This document shows, one piece after another, positions 10,860 to 22,297 of a stretch of DNA of 64,000 nt (position 1 is the first letter of the stretch; each line of letters begins with the position of its first letter). The notes beneath the pieces were generated by a model, which saw nothing but the letters and a program-made list of their open reading frames with translations, did no database searches and had not been told where the DNA came from. Origin of the DNA: Crossaster papposus. Taxonomy: Eukaryota; Echinodermata; Asteroidea; Velatida; Solasteridae. A program made the position numbers and the translations under genes. The stretch spans positions 831,185-895,184 of the forward strand of contig JBAIAA010000866.1 in assembly GCA_037893245.1 (NCBI GenBank), given 5' to 3'.

Positions 10860-10950
10860 TAAAAACCACCAAGTTCGATCTGAAACTATGACATCAGTAC
10901 AGTGCGTAAAACCACCAAGTTCGATCTAAAACTATGACATCAGTACAGTG
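10860..10950. repeat. Two tandem copies of a ~45-bp unit
   Basis: CCACCAAGTTCGATCT.AAAC followed by TATGACATCAGTACAGTGCG appears twice in succession (about 10866 and 10911). Confidence 0.85.
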
Positions 10951-11217
10951 CGTGCGCGCGGCGTGTCGTATGAAATACAAAATGGCGCACAACAACACAA
11001 ATGCGCGTAAAAGAAGATGGCGACAAACAGTAACAAATGGCGTCAAAAAAATATAATAAAAACAGAATACCACCTTTGGATCACTCCTCGTTCACAAAAC
11101 ACCGTCCACACTTTCACAGAGGCGAGAGCGGTCGGTGCAAAACAACAACAAAAATAAACACTTGCCACGACTATCGCCCTAAAAACACAGGGTGCGTAGA
11201 TATTTATGCACGCCAGT

Positions 11218-11240
11218 GTACATGTACATGTACATGTACA
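11218..11240. repeat. (TGTACA)n palindromic microsatellite
   Basis: Four tandem TGTACA units. The same self-complementary motif occurs dozens of times singly or in short runs throughout the window (for example 28050-28080, 34100-34120, 37205-37222) and looks like a genome-wide compositional signature. Confidence 0.9.
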
Positions 11241-11260
11241 GTAATCGGCGCGGACTAAAC

Positions 11261-11458
11261 ATGGACGATCGTGAAAGTTCTTCGTCGGTTTTTAGTGAAT
11301 CTGACGAAAACAGTACAGATTCGTCTGATTGGAATATCGTTGGGACAGCATCTGACTTCAGCATGTTTTTTAAGGGCATGCCAAAGTTGCTGTACAGACC
11401 AGTGTCGAAGCACGACCGCTCAAAATGGTCGCTGCAGATCGGGCCGAAAAATCACTAG
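11261..11458 (+). CDS. Short acidic Ser-rich ORF, unidentified
   Basis: A 65-residue frame from an ATG at 11261. The first ~25 residues are acidic and Ser-rich (MDDRESSSSVFSESDENSTD), followed by SDWNIVG and a basic C-terminal part (SKHDRSKWSLQIGPKNH). Acidic N-termini like this occur in piggyBac-type transposases and in some nuclear proteins, but nothing here is diagnostic. No splice context or downstream domain was found. It could be a first exon, a transposon remnant or chance. Confidence 0.2.
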   Translation: MDDRESSSSVFSESDENSTDSSDWNIVGTASDFSMFFKGMPKLLYRPVSKHDRSKWSLQIGPKNH

Positions 11459-12982
11459 GCCCGGCGGGACCACTTCGCTCTGGTAAGCTTTACTTTGGCT
11501 GTCCAAATCCTCCGATATTTAGGATCAGCCGGAAACAAATGAAGGCTTACTCTATCCTTGGTAGTTTTGCTACACCCAGCAGCTACACATCTAGTCGGCC
11601 ATGACTGAAAACAGTTGTATTTTTACCCTGATTTAGAATAAAAAACCGGCATGGTAAACTCGTAGACAAAGACTTGTTGCATGCAATGCGCGCATAATGC
11701 AAGCCAGGCCCGGGTAGCGCACCCCCGCAGCGAGGCAATTCTCTGCCTCGATTTTTGTCATACCCCACGCGAAGTTTTATGTTAATGAGGCTTCCCTTTG
11801 AGGGGCGGAGTGGTATGACTAAACATTTTCAAAAATTATTTTCTCCCATTTATCACAGAAAATAAACACAACCTCACACATAATGTTGTTGTCAATATGA
11901 TACTTTATTGATTTAAGCAAAAAAAAAACTTATTACATGTTTCCTGCAACAAGTTTGCTCAATTTGAGTAATAATAGCAACGACAACAAAAATCAGGAGA
12001 AGGCCGATATTATCACTTTAGGGGATTTTTTTAAAGGTTTAAACATGAACAGCCTATAAATTGGGGGTTTTAACTAACGATTTATGAAGACAAAAAAAAC
12101 AATCGACCCGCAACACATTTGGTTGTGTACAATGCCATATCTCGAAATGGCATTTGCCGACTTCCGCCTGGTTTTGGCCTGGTGGGTCACAATTTATAAT
12201 CGCTGCATTTGAACCCGTTTTCTTTTCTTTCCCTTTTTTAACAAACCAACAATTTTTCGTTATTGTGAAATATGTGTAAAGTGAATTTGATGTAAAGATA
12301 CCGTTTATAAATCTGCCTCGATATCCCTAATTTCTTTAAAGTCAACTCCGTTTCCTTTTTTGTTTTTTGTTCGTTTTTGTTTTATTTATTATTATTTTTA
12401 TTTTTTTTACTGCAGAGGAGTTAATTATTTTAGACACTATTGCCTGGTCAACTTGATCAAAAATGAATACTTGTACCTGCTTGAATTTACTGCATATGTT
12501 ACAAAAACAACTGTTAACAAATAAACTGTCTTCTCGGTCTTATCATTAGAAAAGTCTATAAATAATACCTCTAAAATCAATCATGCATTTTTTGAAGCAT
12601 ATTTTTTCGTTTTGTAACTCTCTTTGAAAAATTGTATTCTGATTTCTCCTATTTTAAAGATTATCCCTTTCTCACCTGAGAATCTCCTTTTTTTTGTTAT
12701 TGGTTTTTGTTCTTCTTTTTTTTTTTTTTTTGAAAAACTTGTTTTTCCTTCGGAAAAACTTGTTTTTCCTTCTTTGAAACTTTTTTTTATAGAAGAACCC
12801 CGACCTTTTAATTTTTCTCTTATGAAAACAAAACTTGATTTTTGACTTTTGACAACAAAATTACTAACACTTCTTAAGCTCACATTAGAAGATATTTTTG
12901 GGCTATGTATGTATACCTGAAGAAAAACAATCACTTATTATAAACCTAGGTAAATTCTTTAGAGCGTGACTCCTTTAGAACT
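11459..12982. other. Non-coding stretch, T-rich in its right half
   Basis: No gene is recognisable. The segment 12350-12850 is very T-rich, with two copies of GGAAAAACTTGTTTTTCCTT-like sequence at about 12734 and 12752. The Lys-rich minus-strand frame across it is a low-complexity artefact. Confidence 0.5.
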
Positions 12983-14695
12983 TTAAGGATTATGTTTAGT
13001 GTTGTTTAGACATTGCCTAAAGACCTCCTGCTCGGGAATGCTACAAAGCTGTGCAATTTCCCTTCCAACTTCCTTGGCGAGGGTTGGATTGCTGTAGTTG
13101 ATGTTTCTTTGATGGTTTTGGGGATAAAATATGGCGCATCTGTTTCCAGTAGAAGACGCTCTAGAGGTAAGCCTTGGGCAGCTTTCCGGACTGCCTTATT
13201 TTCTCAAGTGATTATGGGTGTTAACCCGATGTACAGGTTAGGAAGCGCTGAGCACCACTTCTCGGCCTCAGCCAAGTTTCGCGTGAAGCAATGCAAATGT
13301 ATTCTCCAATGCCGCGGGACTTCCTGACCAAGGATTTCGAAGCAATCGGTTTCGGCGTCCCTACTGTGAATTACTAGTGGAAGATTCTTCTCCACAGCCA
13401 CTCGTAGCAGTTGCCGTAGAAGAGACTTATGGAGCATCCTGTGTCCTACGAATTTGCCTGAGTAATCTAGACCAACTTCCCCAGGGCACAGACCTTAGGG
13501 TGTTCCAGCAACCGCCGGATCACCCCTTCTGTGTCTTGGAAGAATTTGTGAGCTTCCTTTGGGTGAATACCTACAGTGGCTGTATGGACGAAAGGGTCGT
13601 TAACCAGGGTTGACTAAGTTACCTCGGTAGAGTGTCTTGGTGTCGCAAAACACAGCAACGCATCCGAGGAACACATCCATGTCGACCGCTGTTCTCTGGG
13701 TGTTGGTAGAAAGAAACATGCTTAGGTTCCCCGTGAAGTGGGCCTTGCGTAGCATGCGGTCAACGTGTCAATGCGAGTCGATAAACCCAGACTCAGATGG
13801 CGATTGGGCAGCTGGGTCTTCGGCTAATACCAGGAGTCGCTGCATTGTTCTCCAGTGAAAGACTTCTGACAGTCGGGAAGGCGAGCCGAAACTTCTTCAG
13901 TGGAGCTTTGGGAGGCCGATGAAGCTGTCATAAGCGTCCCAGACTTCGATTTCTTTGGGGTTGAACTCCGAGGTTTCATCGCCAAGGTGACGAGTGCATA
14001 CGAACTCCACCAGGTCATCAGAGGAGTTGAGGTGGAGAACCTGATCGATGTACTGTGTGGAACGTCTTACTAATAGGACAAGTGAGGGAATGTGTTCTCC
14101 CTGGCAAAAAGGGCCATGTAGACGGCAGTGCGTCACGACTCTCCCACTTTCTGCAGACCCAGCAGGCTAACAAAGGATAAAGGAACCACCACTCTCCGTT
14201 GCATAGATGTTGTCGTACCACATGACGTTTGATTTTGTTTGTTTTGAAACCGCACCCGGGGTGGGAGCACGTGGATTTGTACGATTTTCTGCTTGTGACG
14301 CTTGTTGGATCCACCTGTACGGGGGTTCCTGTATGGGGGTCTCCATCAGGGGGGTTATCGTTTAGTGGCCCCACTTCTAAAAAGGCTCAGTGTTGGGAGT
14401 TTCCATCCAGGGGGTCATGGAGGGAATAGTGACGTCCACATGGCTCGTCGGTTGTTTCCTTTGCGATTTCGTCTGAGGACGGATCTTCTTCGTAGTCTGG
14501 AACGAAGTCCACTTCTAAAGAGGCTCCGTGTTGGGGGTCTCCATCCAGGGGTTCGTCGAGGGAAGTGACGTCCACAGGCTCGTCGGTTGTTTCATTTGCG
14601 ATTTCGTCTGAGGATGGATCTTCTTCATAGTCTGGAACGAAGTCAACTTCTTTCATTTTTTTTTTTTTCTTCTTTTTTCTTTTACAGGCTAACAA
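12983..14695 (-). pseudogene. Broken TATDN2-like TatD nuclease copy
   Basis: Translating the minus strand and switching frames recovers a TatD-family metal-dependent nuclease in order: FIDSH.HVDR (metal-binding HxH), GEVGLDYSGKF, LPLVIHSRDAETD, IHLHCFTRN, GLTPIIT, LERLLLETDAPYFIP and a C-terminal NPTLAKEVGREIAQL ending at a TAA at 12983-12985. Upstream lies an acidic N-terminal region with a duplicated VDFVPDYEEDPSSDEIA and a C2H2-like CSHPGCGF...RHVVRQH. That layout fits the longer TATDN2-like proteins rather than the short TatD enzymes. Damage includes a TGA at 13768-13770 within the HxH motif and several frameshifts. No introns are evident across about 1.7 kb, so a retrocopy or a mobile-element-associated copy is likely. 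The upstream start is uncertain because the N-terminus runs into a poly-Lys/A-rich tract. Confidence 0.75.
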
Positions 14696-14812
14696 ATTAT
14701 GTATATATTATTGCAAGTCATGAAAACAATAATTTTTCGGAGCTAATAATGCTCTAGTTTATTTAAATACTATAGCTAATACTGGTTAGAAAACTGTTCC
14801 CCCTATTTTGAG

Positions 14813-15985
14813 AATGGACGGTACCCCAGCGTTTCGCAATCACAGCCTCGAAGGCCCCCCCCCCCCCCTCCGTCCCCCCCCCCCGGAGAAGGTCAAAGCT
14901 GTCCAAGACTGGCCACAACCAATGACAACTACCGACGTGCGAAGTTTCATTGGCCTCGATCGTTTCGTATTACAGATGGTCCATTAGAGGATTTGCTGGG
15001 ATCACTCACCCACTTCATCGGCTGACTGAGAAGGGGAGGGGGTTCAAGTGGACTAGTGAATGCCAATAATCATTCGAGACACTCAAACTATGCAGGGGCG
15101 GATGCAGGAATTTATAAATGTGGGGTTCTAGGCGGGGGTCTTGGGGCTCTACCCCCCCCCCCCCCCCCATTTTTTGTTTTATAGTAGAAGCTCTGAGGTG
15201 CATTCTGGCACATTATGAGCCTATTTTTCTTATATATTTTGTTTCTGTTGTTGGTTGTTATTGTTTACACTTTAGGCTACCTTAAGACTTTAGGCTGCTG
15301 ATTATGAGCAATACTGGTGGCCAAATGATTTAGCCACTAGTCTCCAACATACTAAATAAAACTTAACAAAAAAACAAAAAAACAAATGTGGGGTCCGGAC
15401 CCCCAGGACTCCCCCCCCCCCCTGGATCCACGCCTTCTATGCTTGACATCGGCTCCGATACGATATTGGCTTACCCTAGTGCAGACGCCGAATTTATCCT
15501 GGACACAGACGCAGGCCGATTTGCAATCGGGGCCGTGCTGTCCCAAGTACAAGACGGCAACGAGCGCGTACTGGCATATGGGAACAGATCACTCACCAAA
15601 AGTGAGCGGAACTATACTGCGTAACCCATTGGGAATTACTGGCATGCAGTAACCGTCTTTGTGCAGACAAATACAACCACTATCTGTATAGAAACCGTTT
15701 TAGGACAGGACAGACCACCGCCCCTAAAATGGCTACACGGAGTCAAAGGGCCACGGGGACAATTGGCTAGATGGCTTCAGAGATTGAGCATTTACGACTT
15801 TGTCATCGAACATCGCCCGGGTAGCCAGCACAGTAATACCGACACTCTATCTAGGAAGTGTTTCCAATGTGTCTATGAGGCGGAGCAAGAACAGATTGCT
15901 TCTGGCAAGGAACTTCACGTAGGGAGCTTACGGCGTTGGGGACACCAAGAAAGGACGGTCACAAAAGTTCAGCATGTCAGCCCCC
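14813..15985 (+). pseudogene. Decayed Ty3/Gypsy-type pol fragment (RT end and RNase H)
   Basis: The + strand carries the end of an LTR-retrotransposon reverse transcriptase (KAVQDWPQPMTTTDVRSFIG, about 14890-14955) and then the RNase H region: AEFILDTDAGRFAIGAVLSQ (about 15487), RVLAYGNRSLTKSERNYTA (about 15567), GQLARWLQRLSIYDFVIEHR and PGSQHSNTDTLSRK (about 15757-15860). Stops and frameshifts interrupt it, poly-C tracts lie at its 5' end, and a 344-bp element is inserted at 15093-15436. LTRs, gag and integrase were not found. The order of domains is that of Ty3/Gypsy. It is dead. Confidence 0.85.
15093..15436. mobile_element. 344-bp non-autonomous element with CAGG termini, inserted in Gypsy pol
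   Basis: It interrupts the Gypsy RNase H region. CTATG flanks it on both sides (15088-15092 and 15437-15441), a 5-bp target duplication, and joining the flanks restores pol continuity. Termini are imperfect inverted repeats (CAGGGGCGGATGCAGG, and CCTGGATCCACGCCTT at the other end, 12 of 16 matching). Poly-C tracts lie near both ends. No coding capacity. Confidence 0.75.
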
Positions 15986-16544
15986 CGGTACAGGCAGCCT
16001 ATGGTGGCCCTGAAGGGACTACGCAGATCGTGAATATTGACGTCAATATTCACGAAAAATTTCACGCGAAAATTGACGTCAATATTGACGTCAATATTCA
16101 CGACTTTCCCCAAAAGTCGCGAATATTGACGTCAAATTTGACGTCGATATTCGCGTCAAATTTCACGACTTTCCCTGAAAGTCGCGAATATTGACGTCAA
16201 TATTCGCGACAAAATTCACGACTTCCTCAAAGTCGCGAATATTGACGTCAAATTTGACGTCAATATTCGCGACTTTCTCCCAAAGTCGCGAATATTGACG
16301 TCAAATTTGACGTCAAATTTGACGTCAAATTTCGCGACTTGCCCCAAAGTCGCGAATATTTTGACGCGAATTTTTTTCCAGCAAGCTAAGTTTTGGCTAG
16401 TCTTTCTCCAAGACTGAGTTGTTCATTTGTCCGGGGCGCGCCGTCCGTCTGTCTGCAGTTTATTAATCCTCCATACTCCAAAAACGGACTTATTAAGGGC
16501 GCCCTCGATTGTCACGAGAGATCAGTGGATTTGTTGACTACCGA

Positions 16545-16912
16545 ATAAGCCAATTCGGTATTCCAACTGCGCATGTGCACAACAAGATGCAACAATTTTT
16601 CTCGCGGGATAAACACGGCAGACAAATGCACACAAGGCTATGGGGGACGTGGTAACCGAATCTGCATTTTCTGTATTTTCTTGTGAAATCGAAAAGACGA
16701 TGGGCACTTTGTTCGAACAAAAGTTTGGCCACACAAAACACCTGAAAAAACATGTTACTTAGTAACTTTAGAACACGACGATCTCTTTACATTTGCTGGT
16801 ACCCGCTATGCTTGTGCACGCAATCGGTGAAATGTTTATCCCGAAAAAAAAATCGTCAAATCTTCATGTTGCGCATGTGCTAGTGGGATACCGAACTGGC
16901 TTATTATTAAGA
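16545..16912. mobile_element. MITE nested in the foldback centre
   Basis: TAAGCCAATTCGGTATTCCA at about 16547 is mirrored by GGGATACCGAACTGGCTTAT at about 16887, and CTGCGCATGTGCACAACA by TGTTGCGCATGTGCTAG, giving inverted repeats of about 45 bp around a ~370-bp element. It appears to split a copy of the AGGTAGGATACACC family: TTGACTACCGAA lies to its left and TTATTAAGAAATATCTTACT to its right. Confidence 0.65.
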
Positions 16913-17249
16913 AATATCTTACTTATTTGAAGGTAAATTATGATTTTAGGCATCCAGCAAAATGATCGCGCAAGATATCCTGTAATTATTCCGAATTGTT
17001 TTCTTTATAAAACTAAATTCGCGATCAACGGACGGCGATCGCAAAAAACCCGAATAGGGACCTACATGTAATAACAAGAATATTCAACTGCTTGACGGCG
17101 GTTGAAAACAAACGCAGTTTTTTCGTGATTTTCTCGCCATCAATAAATTATTGTAAAGGTCAGTTAAACGAGATTTACTAAAAAATACAACCCCCCAAAA
17201 TCCACCCATTCATGATAATTCAAGCAATTACCAATGGTGTATCCTACCT
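16913..17249 (+). mobile_element. TTAA-type MITE family 1 (AGGTAGGATACACC), interrupted copy
   Basis: From TTATTAAGAAATATCTTACT to the right terminus AATGGTGTATCCTACCT it matches the complete copies at 22014-22297 and 63031-63409, including the central GCGATC...GCGATCGC palindrome and AACCCCCCAAAATCCACCCA. The left terminus is missing, apparently displaced by the MITE at 16545-16912. Confidence 0.8.
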
Positions 17250-17815
17250 AAATCCACTGATCTCAGGTGACAATCGAAGGCGCCCTCAATAAGCCCGTTT
17301 TCGGAGTATTGACGATTGATGAACTGCATAGACGGACGGCGCTCCCCGGAACAAATAAAAAAATAAGTCTTGGAGCAAGACTAACCAAAACCATGGATGA
17401 ATAAGAAGACGACCTAGCTTGCTGGAAAAAAATTCGCGTCAAAATTTATGTCCGGTCGTGAAATTCGCGACTTTGGAGGCAAGTCGCGAAATTTGACGTC
17501 AAATTTGACGTCAATATTCGCGACTTTTGGGGAAAGTCGTGAATATTGACGTCAATATTTGCGACTTTGAGGAAAGTCGTGAATTTTGTCGCGAATATTG
17601 ACGTCAATATTCGCGACTTTCGGGGAAAGTCGTGAAATTTGACGCGAATATCGACGTCAAATTTGACGTCAATATTCGCGACTTTTGGGGAAAGTCGTGA
17701 ATATTGACGTCAATATTGACGTCAATATTCGCGACTTTGAGGAAAGTCGTGAAATTTGTGGTGAATATTGACGTCAATATTCACGATCTGCGTAGTCCCT
17801 TCAGGGCCACCATAG

Positions 17816-20380
17816 ACAGCCCCGCCGGTGCAGGCCGCCCCGCCGGTGCAGGCCGTCCTGCCGGTTCAAGCTCCCGGCCGTTTGTCCATTCAGAACGCTT
17901 ATCGCTATGATCACGTACGCCCCATATCCACCTCTGCTGGAGAACTGATCAAGCACCTGAGAACGGGCAGATGACGTCTTCCCGGAGAATGTGGCACGGT
18001 CGCAGAGCAAAGATGGAGACTTGAAAGATATTCTAAGTAGATATTTCGAATCTGCTGGAAGAGCGAACTATATGTTGTCATCACGAAAGTTCACGTAATC
18101 GCGCGAATTGTCCAATCCCACACTAGCTCGTCCGTGCAGGGGGTCACAGTCATGGCAGCGACTGAGGGTCCGCAAGAAAATCTAGACGGTTCACACTTTG
18201 CTCAAGTACAAACAGCTGCATTTAGCAAGCACTCGTCATGTCCTATACGGTACCTTGTAGAAATGCACGCTGCAATTGTTATACGTTGAACGTGGAAGAC
18301 AGGTGCACACTGAGCACCGCAATTTACAATTTGGACATTCGCATCAATAACACTTTGAATAATATAGGGTCAGTCTTGTTGGGCAGACTCTTTTAGAATC
18401 TGGATAATGAAATAGGGTGTATAAGAGCAATCAAGTGAAGACTGAATCATTCTTTTATACAACATTTGCTTTTGCTGTAATTTTCACAATTGTGTGAATT
18501 TAGGGAGTTTTATTTTATAGCAAATATTGTTGTGTTAATAGTTCTTGAGGAAAAACCCTCATAACTTTATTGGGGTGCACCCATTTGAGGATTTGTAAAG
18601 GAAAGTACATGTATATTAAACAAAATTGCAAATTGATACAAAAGTGTACAATTCTTGAAAATTTATCACACGAAGTGCTGAATTAACACTGCTAGAGACC
18701 AATATTCACAAGCAGTCAATATGCTTGAGACCATTATTTACATAGTCAATTAAGGAATTTAATAATTATTTAGTACATGTAGTTATATAGTTGGATCATG
18801 GAGGAATAAGAAGTTCCTCCATGGTTGGATGTTTGAAAATGGTGTAGACTTTAAAGTAGCAAGTACAACATCGAGTACATTTATCTTGAGTACAATTAGT
18901 ACCAACAAATAATTATGCTAGAATAAAGGAGGGATACTTTACTTAAGACAGCCGTGTAATGTGCTTAGAACATCAAACTGGACATTATACAGCAGACAAA
19001 TTGCTTATTTCCGGCGTGGATCTAGCGTACAACTAAATAAAAAAAATCTTGTCAAACGTTTGCATGTACATGTAGTACCTTTTTCAGTTTTTGGTAGTGC
19101 AAGTGGGTACAATCAATTATTCTTTTCGTACATGACGTTATGGGGACGCTCTATCATGGTTCGTGTGCTGAGGGAAACTCTCTTTAAACTCAAACTCAGA
19201 CAATTCTTTTGACCAAAATTGTCAGCATCCCCCTTATTTGTCGTCTTCTCCATTTTCTTTCATTATAAAATCCAATTCTACCTCTAGATCTTTACTGGAA
19301 ACCCAAAATGCTACAGGAACAGGAAAATGTCCCTACAACTCTGTCAGCTTTTTCTAAACAACTGACGAACTGTCCCTATACAAGGTGTATGCCAGAACAC
19401 TTTTTACACAGGCTACAGCACTGTGCAAAAAAATGTATTTGTCTTTCCACAATAAATGTATCAATCTACAGATTGAGGTAATTTTGGTGCCCAACCCCAA
19501 CTCGCACGGAATGATGTTGAGGAATGACGTCCATAATTATATAAACAAAAGTGCCTGTGTGTAAAGCCCCTAATTTACATTTGTTGTCAAAAAAACCAAA
19601 CCAATATAAACCTATATAAACGAACACAAATACACGGCGGAAAGTTCCAAGTGCAAAGTGCACGAAAGCAAATCTAGTTGTGTGAATGGCCATTTTATAA
19701 TAAGTATGACTAACAAGCGCCCTCTTCGGTTGATTTTCGTAAATTCATGACAGAGTCTGTTTTTACCATTATACTTTTTAATGGCCTAACCACATTGTGC
19801 TATTGCGAATTGTTGGCATATTTGTGTATGACGTATCGCGAGTGGCGGATTGATAAATCATTGCTAGTCAGGGTGAAGTTCTCAAGGATTAGTCGCCAAT
19901 TGCAACCTCGTTCCCTTTGGCTGCATTCTCAGCGCCATCGGATGGTGCACTGATCTGGAAGCTAGGCCTATGAAGAAAACAAAACATGTCCCGGTCCACT
20001 ATAATCCGCCCGGGCGGATTATTATTATCCACCCGGGCGAACCAATGTGGGCCGGAATTATTTTAGTCATGTCCTAAATATGTTAACGTAGAATACTCAC
20101 AGAAAGCGTCATTTCGGTTACTTCTGTCTACATAATAACTGGAAAAGGAAAGGTTATTTCTCTAATTTCAGTGTAACATTTTCCGAGCCGCCAGCCAGCC
20201 TGGTGACTGATACACAAAAATAATTCACGGTACCGCGGTAGGATATAGTGGCCGACTATAATGCCACATTAGTTGTTTTCACCCTAAAATTGAATGATTA
20301 AAAGAAAACCATTTTAGTAATAAATGTGATATAGTTGGACATGTACGTAGGTGGAGATAATAATTGGACTCTGCTCTATA
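17816..20380. other. Non-coding stretch, no recognisable gene
   Basis: Just right of the foldback, GCCCCGCCGGTGCAGGCCG repeats; this may be further retrotransposon sequence but carries no diagnostic domain. The rest is AT-rich with scattered TACATGT motifs. A small inverted repeat, CCGCCCGGGCGGATTATTAT with ATCCACCCGGGCGAACC, lies near 20007-20045. Confidence 0.5.
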
Positions 20381-21521
20381 TACACTGTTAGAAAAGTAGT
20401 GTTACCCCAACACCGAAAAACAGTGTTCACTTCATTTGAACACTACTTTTCGGTATTCAAAACGGTGTTCACTTGATTGACCGGAACACCGTTTTCTGCT
20501 TTCAAAATGGTGTCCACCCAATTGAACACTATTTGTCGGTGTTCAAAATGGTGTTCACTTGATTGAACACCATTTTTTGGTGTTCAAAAATGGTGTCCAC
20601 TAAATTCAACACTATCTTTCGGTGTTCAAAATATTGTTGACTAAATTCAACACCACTCTTCGGTGTTGACCCTACTGAACACCATTAAATGTTCTCAATG
20701 AAATTGCTGAACACAATACATCGGTGTTGAGGCAGATGGGGTCAAGCTTGCAATGACCACGACATCCGTTGGACTATGAATTGCCATACAAATGTGAATG
20801 AAGTCCATTTTACACTAACAAAGATTGATCCTGTTATAGTGTTGTCACTTAAATCATTCTAAATTGCGTGCCAATAAGTAAATTGGTACCGGTATTACAG
20901 TGTAGGATGATTACATTAAAAAGTGGAATAGCCATTCCTAAAATATTTAACAAGTTAATCATGTACAAAATTTCTGGAAAATAACTAGCTACGTTGTTTT
21001 TATTTTACCCTGTCAAATTGCATGGCAGTAATCTGTCAGTGTATTCAGTCTTAAGGAGTAGTGGTGACAAAATAAGATGGTGCTGATTATTGTACCGACT
21101 GTCTTGTTTTAGAATATCACTACTATCACTACTACAATATCACTAGTATTTGGTATTGACCCTACACTACTTTTCGGTGTTCATTCTGCACCGAATATTG
21201 GCGTTGGATCAATACTGTTTCTCGGTGTCGAGTAAGGATGTACACCGCCCAAGGGTGTTGAATAAACCCTAGTTTTCAGTGTCCAGGTGAGCTACACCGT
21301 TGTTCGGTGTTCATCACTTGACACTGATCATCAGTGTTCAAGCTACACTATTTAACGGTGTTCAAAAATGGACACTGTCCAGCGGTGATCACTCAACACC
21401 GATTATCGGTGTTCAGGGCCAACACCGAAAATTGGTGATGGCAACTAATGAACCCTGAAAAACGGTGTTCAGTGAACACTGTTTTTCGGTGTTGATATAA
21501 CACCCCTTTTCTAACAGTGTA
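20381..21521. mobile_element. 1.1-kb TIR element filled with CGGTGTTCA repeats
   Basis: Termini TACACTGTTAGAAAAG and CTTTTCTAACAGTGTA are perfect inverted repeats. Similarity continues to about 50 bp on each side (AACACCGAAAAACAGTGTTC in both). If TA is the duplicated target, the element proper starts with CACTG. From both ends inward, dozens of CGGTGTTCA / TGAACACCG motifs alternate in direct and inverted orientation, mainly at 20400-20740 and 21170-21505, leaving a unique 400-bp core. No ORF. It is a non-autonomous DNA transposon of uncertain superfamily. Confidence 0.85.
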
Positions 21522-22013
21522 GGGTTTGACAAATCCGAGTTGGCAAAACTAATACATGTACATGTATATAGAAATTACAAATGACATGCTCCACACATAA
21601 TTACATTGTATATGTAATAATTAAATTAAGTTCCAGTCTTTGGAAGTCATCCAGGCGCTTGCATCAAGTCGATTTGACACTTTTCCCTGTCAGCTCAGAT
21701 GTCATGCTATATGTCATGCCGTTTAGAAGTATTATTAATTATTATGTTGCTTTGGGAATAAGGTTTTCGTTAAGCCGATAGCTTTTTTATGTTTATATTA
21801 TTTTGACATCACCACTGTCGTGGTGTAGTTAAAGACCGCTTTGTTGCCGGAAACGAAAATTCGGAAAACGGAAATTCAATAATAGACAAAACATTATTGC
21901 ACACTCTACGTAAATAAAAAAGTAAATAACATTATGCCTTTTCGTTGCTGCTAAACGTTACATGATGCCCCAATAAAAAAAACAACTAGTATTAAAATCT
22001 ACACGCAGTTTAA

Positions 22014-22297
22014 AGGTAGGATACACCATTTGCAGATATCGAAAATTGAAAGTAGGCATCTAGCAAATTAATTGCGCTAGATATCCTCTAATTATTCCGA
22101 AAAATTAAATTTTATCAAGAAAAATTCGCGATCGCCGTCCAAGATAACATAAGAATAACTGCTCGACGCCGGTTGAAAACAATCATAATTGTAGAAGTTC
22201 GGACAGGCCAGTTAAACGATATTTACTTATAAGATACAACCCCTCAAATCTACCCATTCATGATAATTCAGGCAATTACCAATGGTGTATCCTACCT
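22014..22297 (+). mobile_element. TTAA-type MITE family 1, complete copy
   Basis: Starts AGGTAGGATACACCATTTGC and ends AATTACCAATGGTGTATCCTACCT, giving ~17-bp inverted termini flanked by TTAA on both sides (22010-22013 and 22298-22301). It contains the family body (GCGCTAGATATCCT, ACTGCTCGACGCCGGTTGAA, CTACCCATTCATGATAATTC). No coding capacity. Confidence 0.9.

Larger units (their letters stand above)
15999..17815. mobile_element. 1.8-kb foldback element with TGACGTCA-array arms
   Basis: The ends are inverted copies (CTATGGTGGCCCTGAAGGGA and its complement ending at 17815), and the arms pair over about 535-565 bp (15999-16533 with 17250-17815). The outer ~370 bp of each arm is an array of self-complementary modules such as GAATATTGACGTCAATATTC, with about ten perfect TGACGTCA octamers on the left and eight on the right, each set bounded by CGCGACTTT/AAAGTCGCG. 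The inner arms share GGACTTATTAAGGGCGCCCT-like sequence. The centre (16534-17249) is filled by other MITEs. No transposase is present. Confidence 0.85.

Noticed and set aside
14387..14695. Separate acidic protein gene
   Set aside because: It is the N-terminal part of the broken TATDN2-like copy, with the same strand and order.
16031..16370. Promoter with clustered CREB sites
   Set aside because: The TGACGTCA cluster is the internal repeat of a foldback element and no gene starts nearby. Kept as a finding about the element only.
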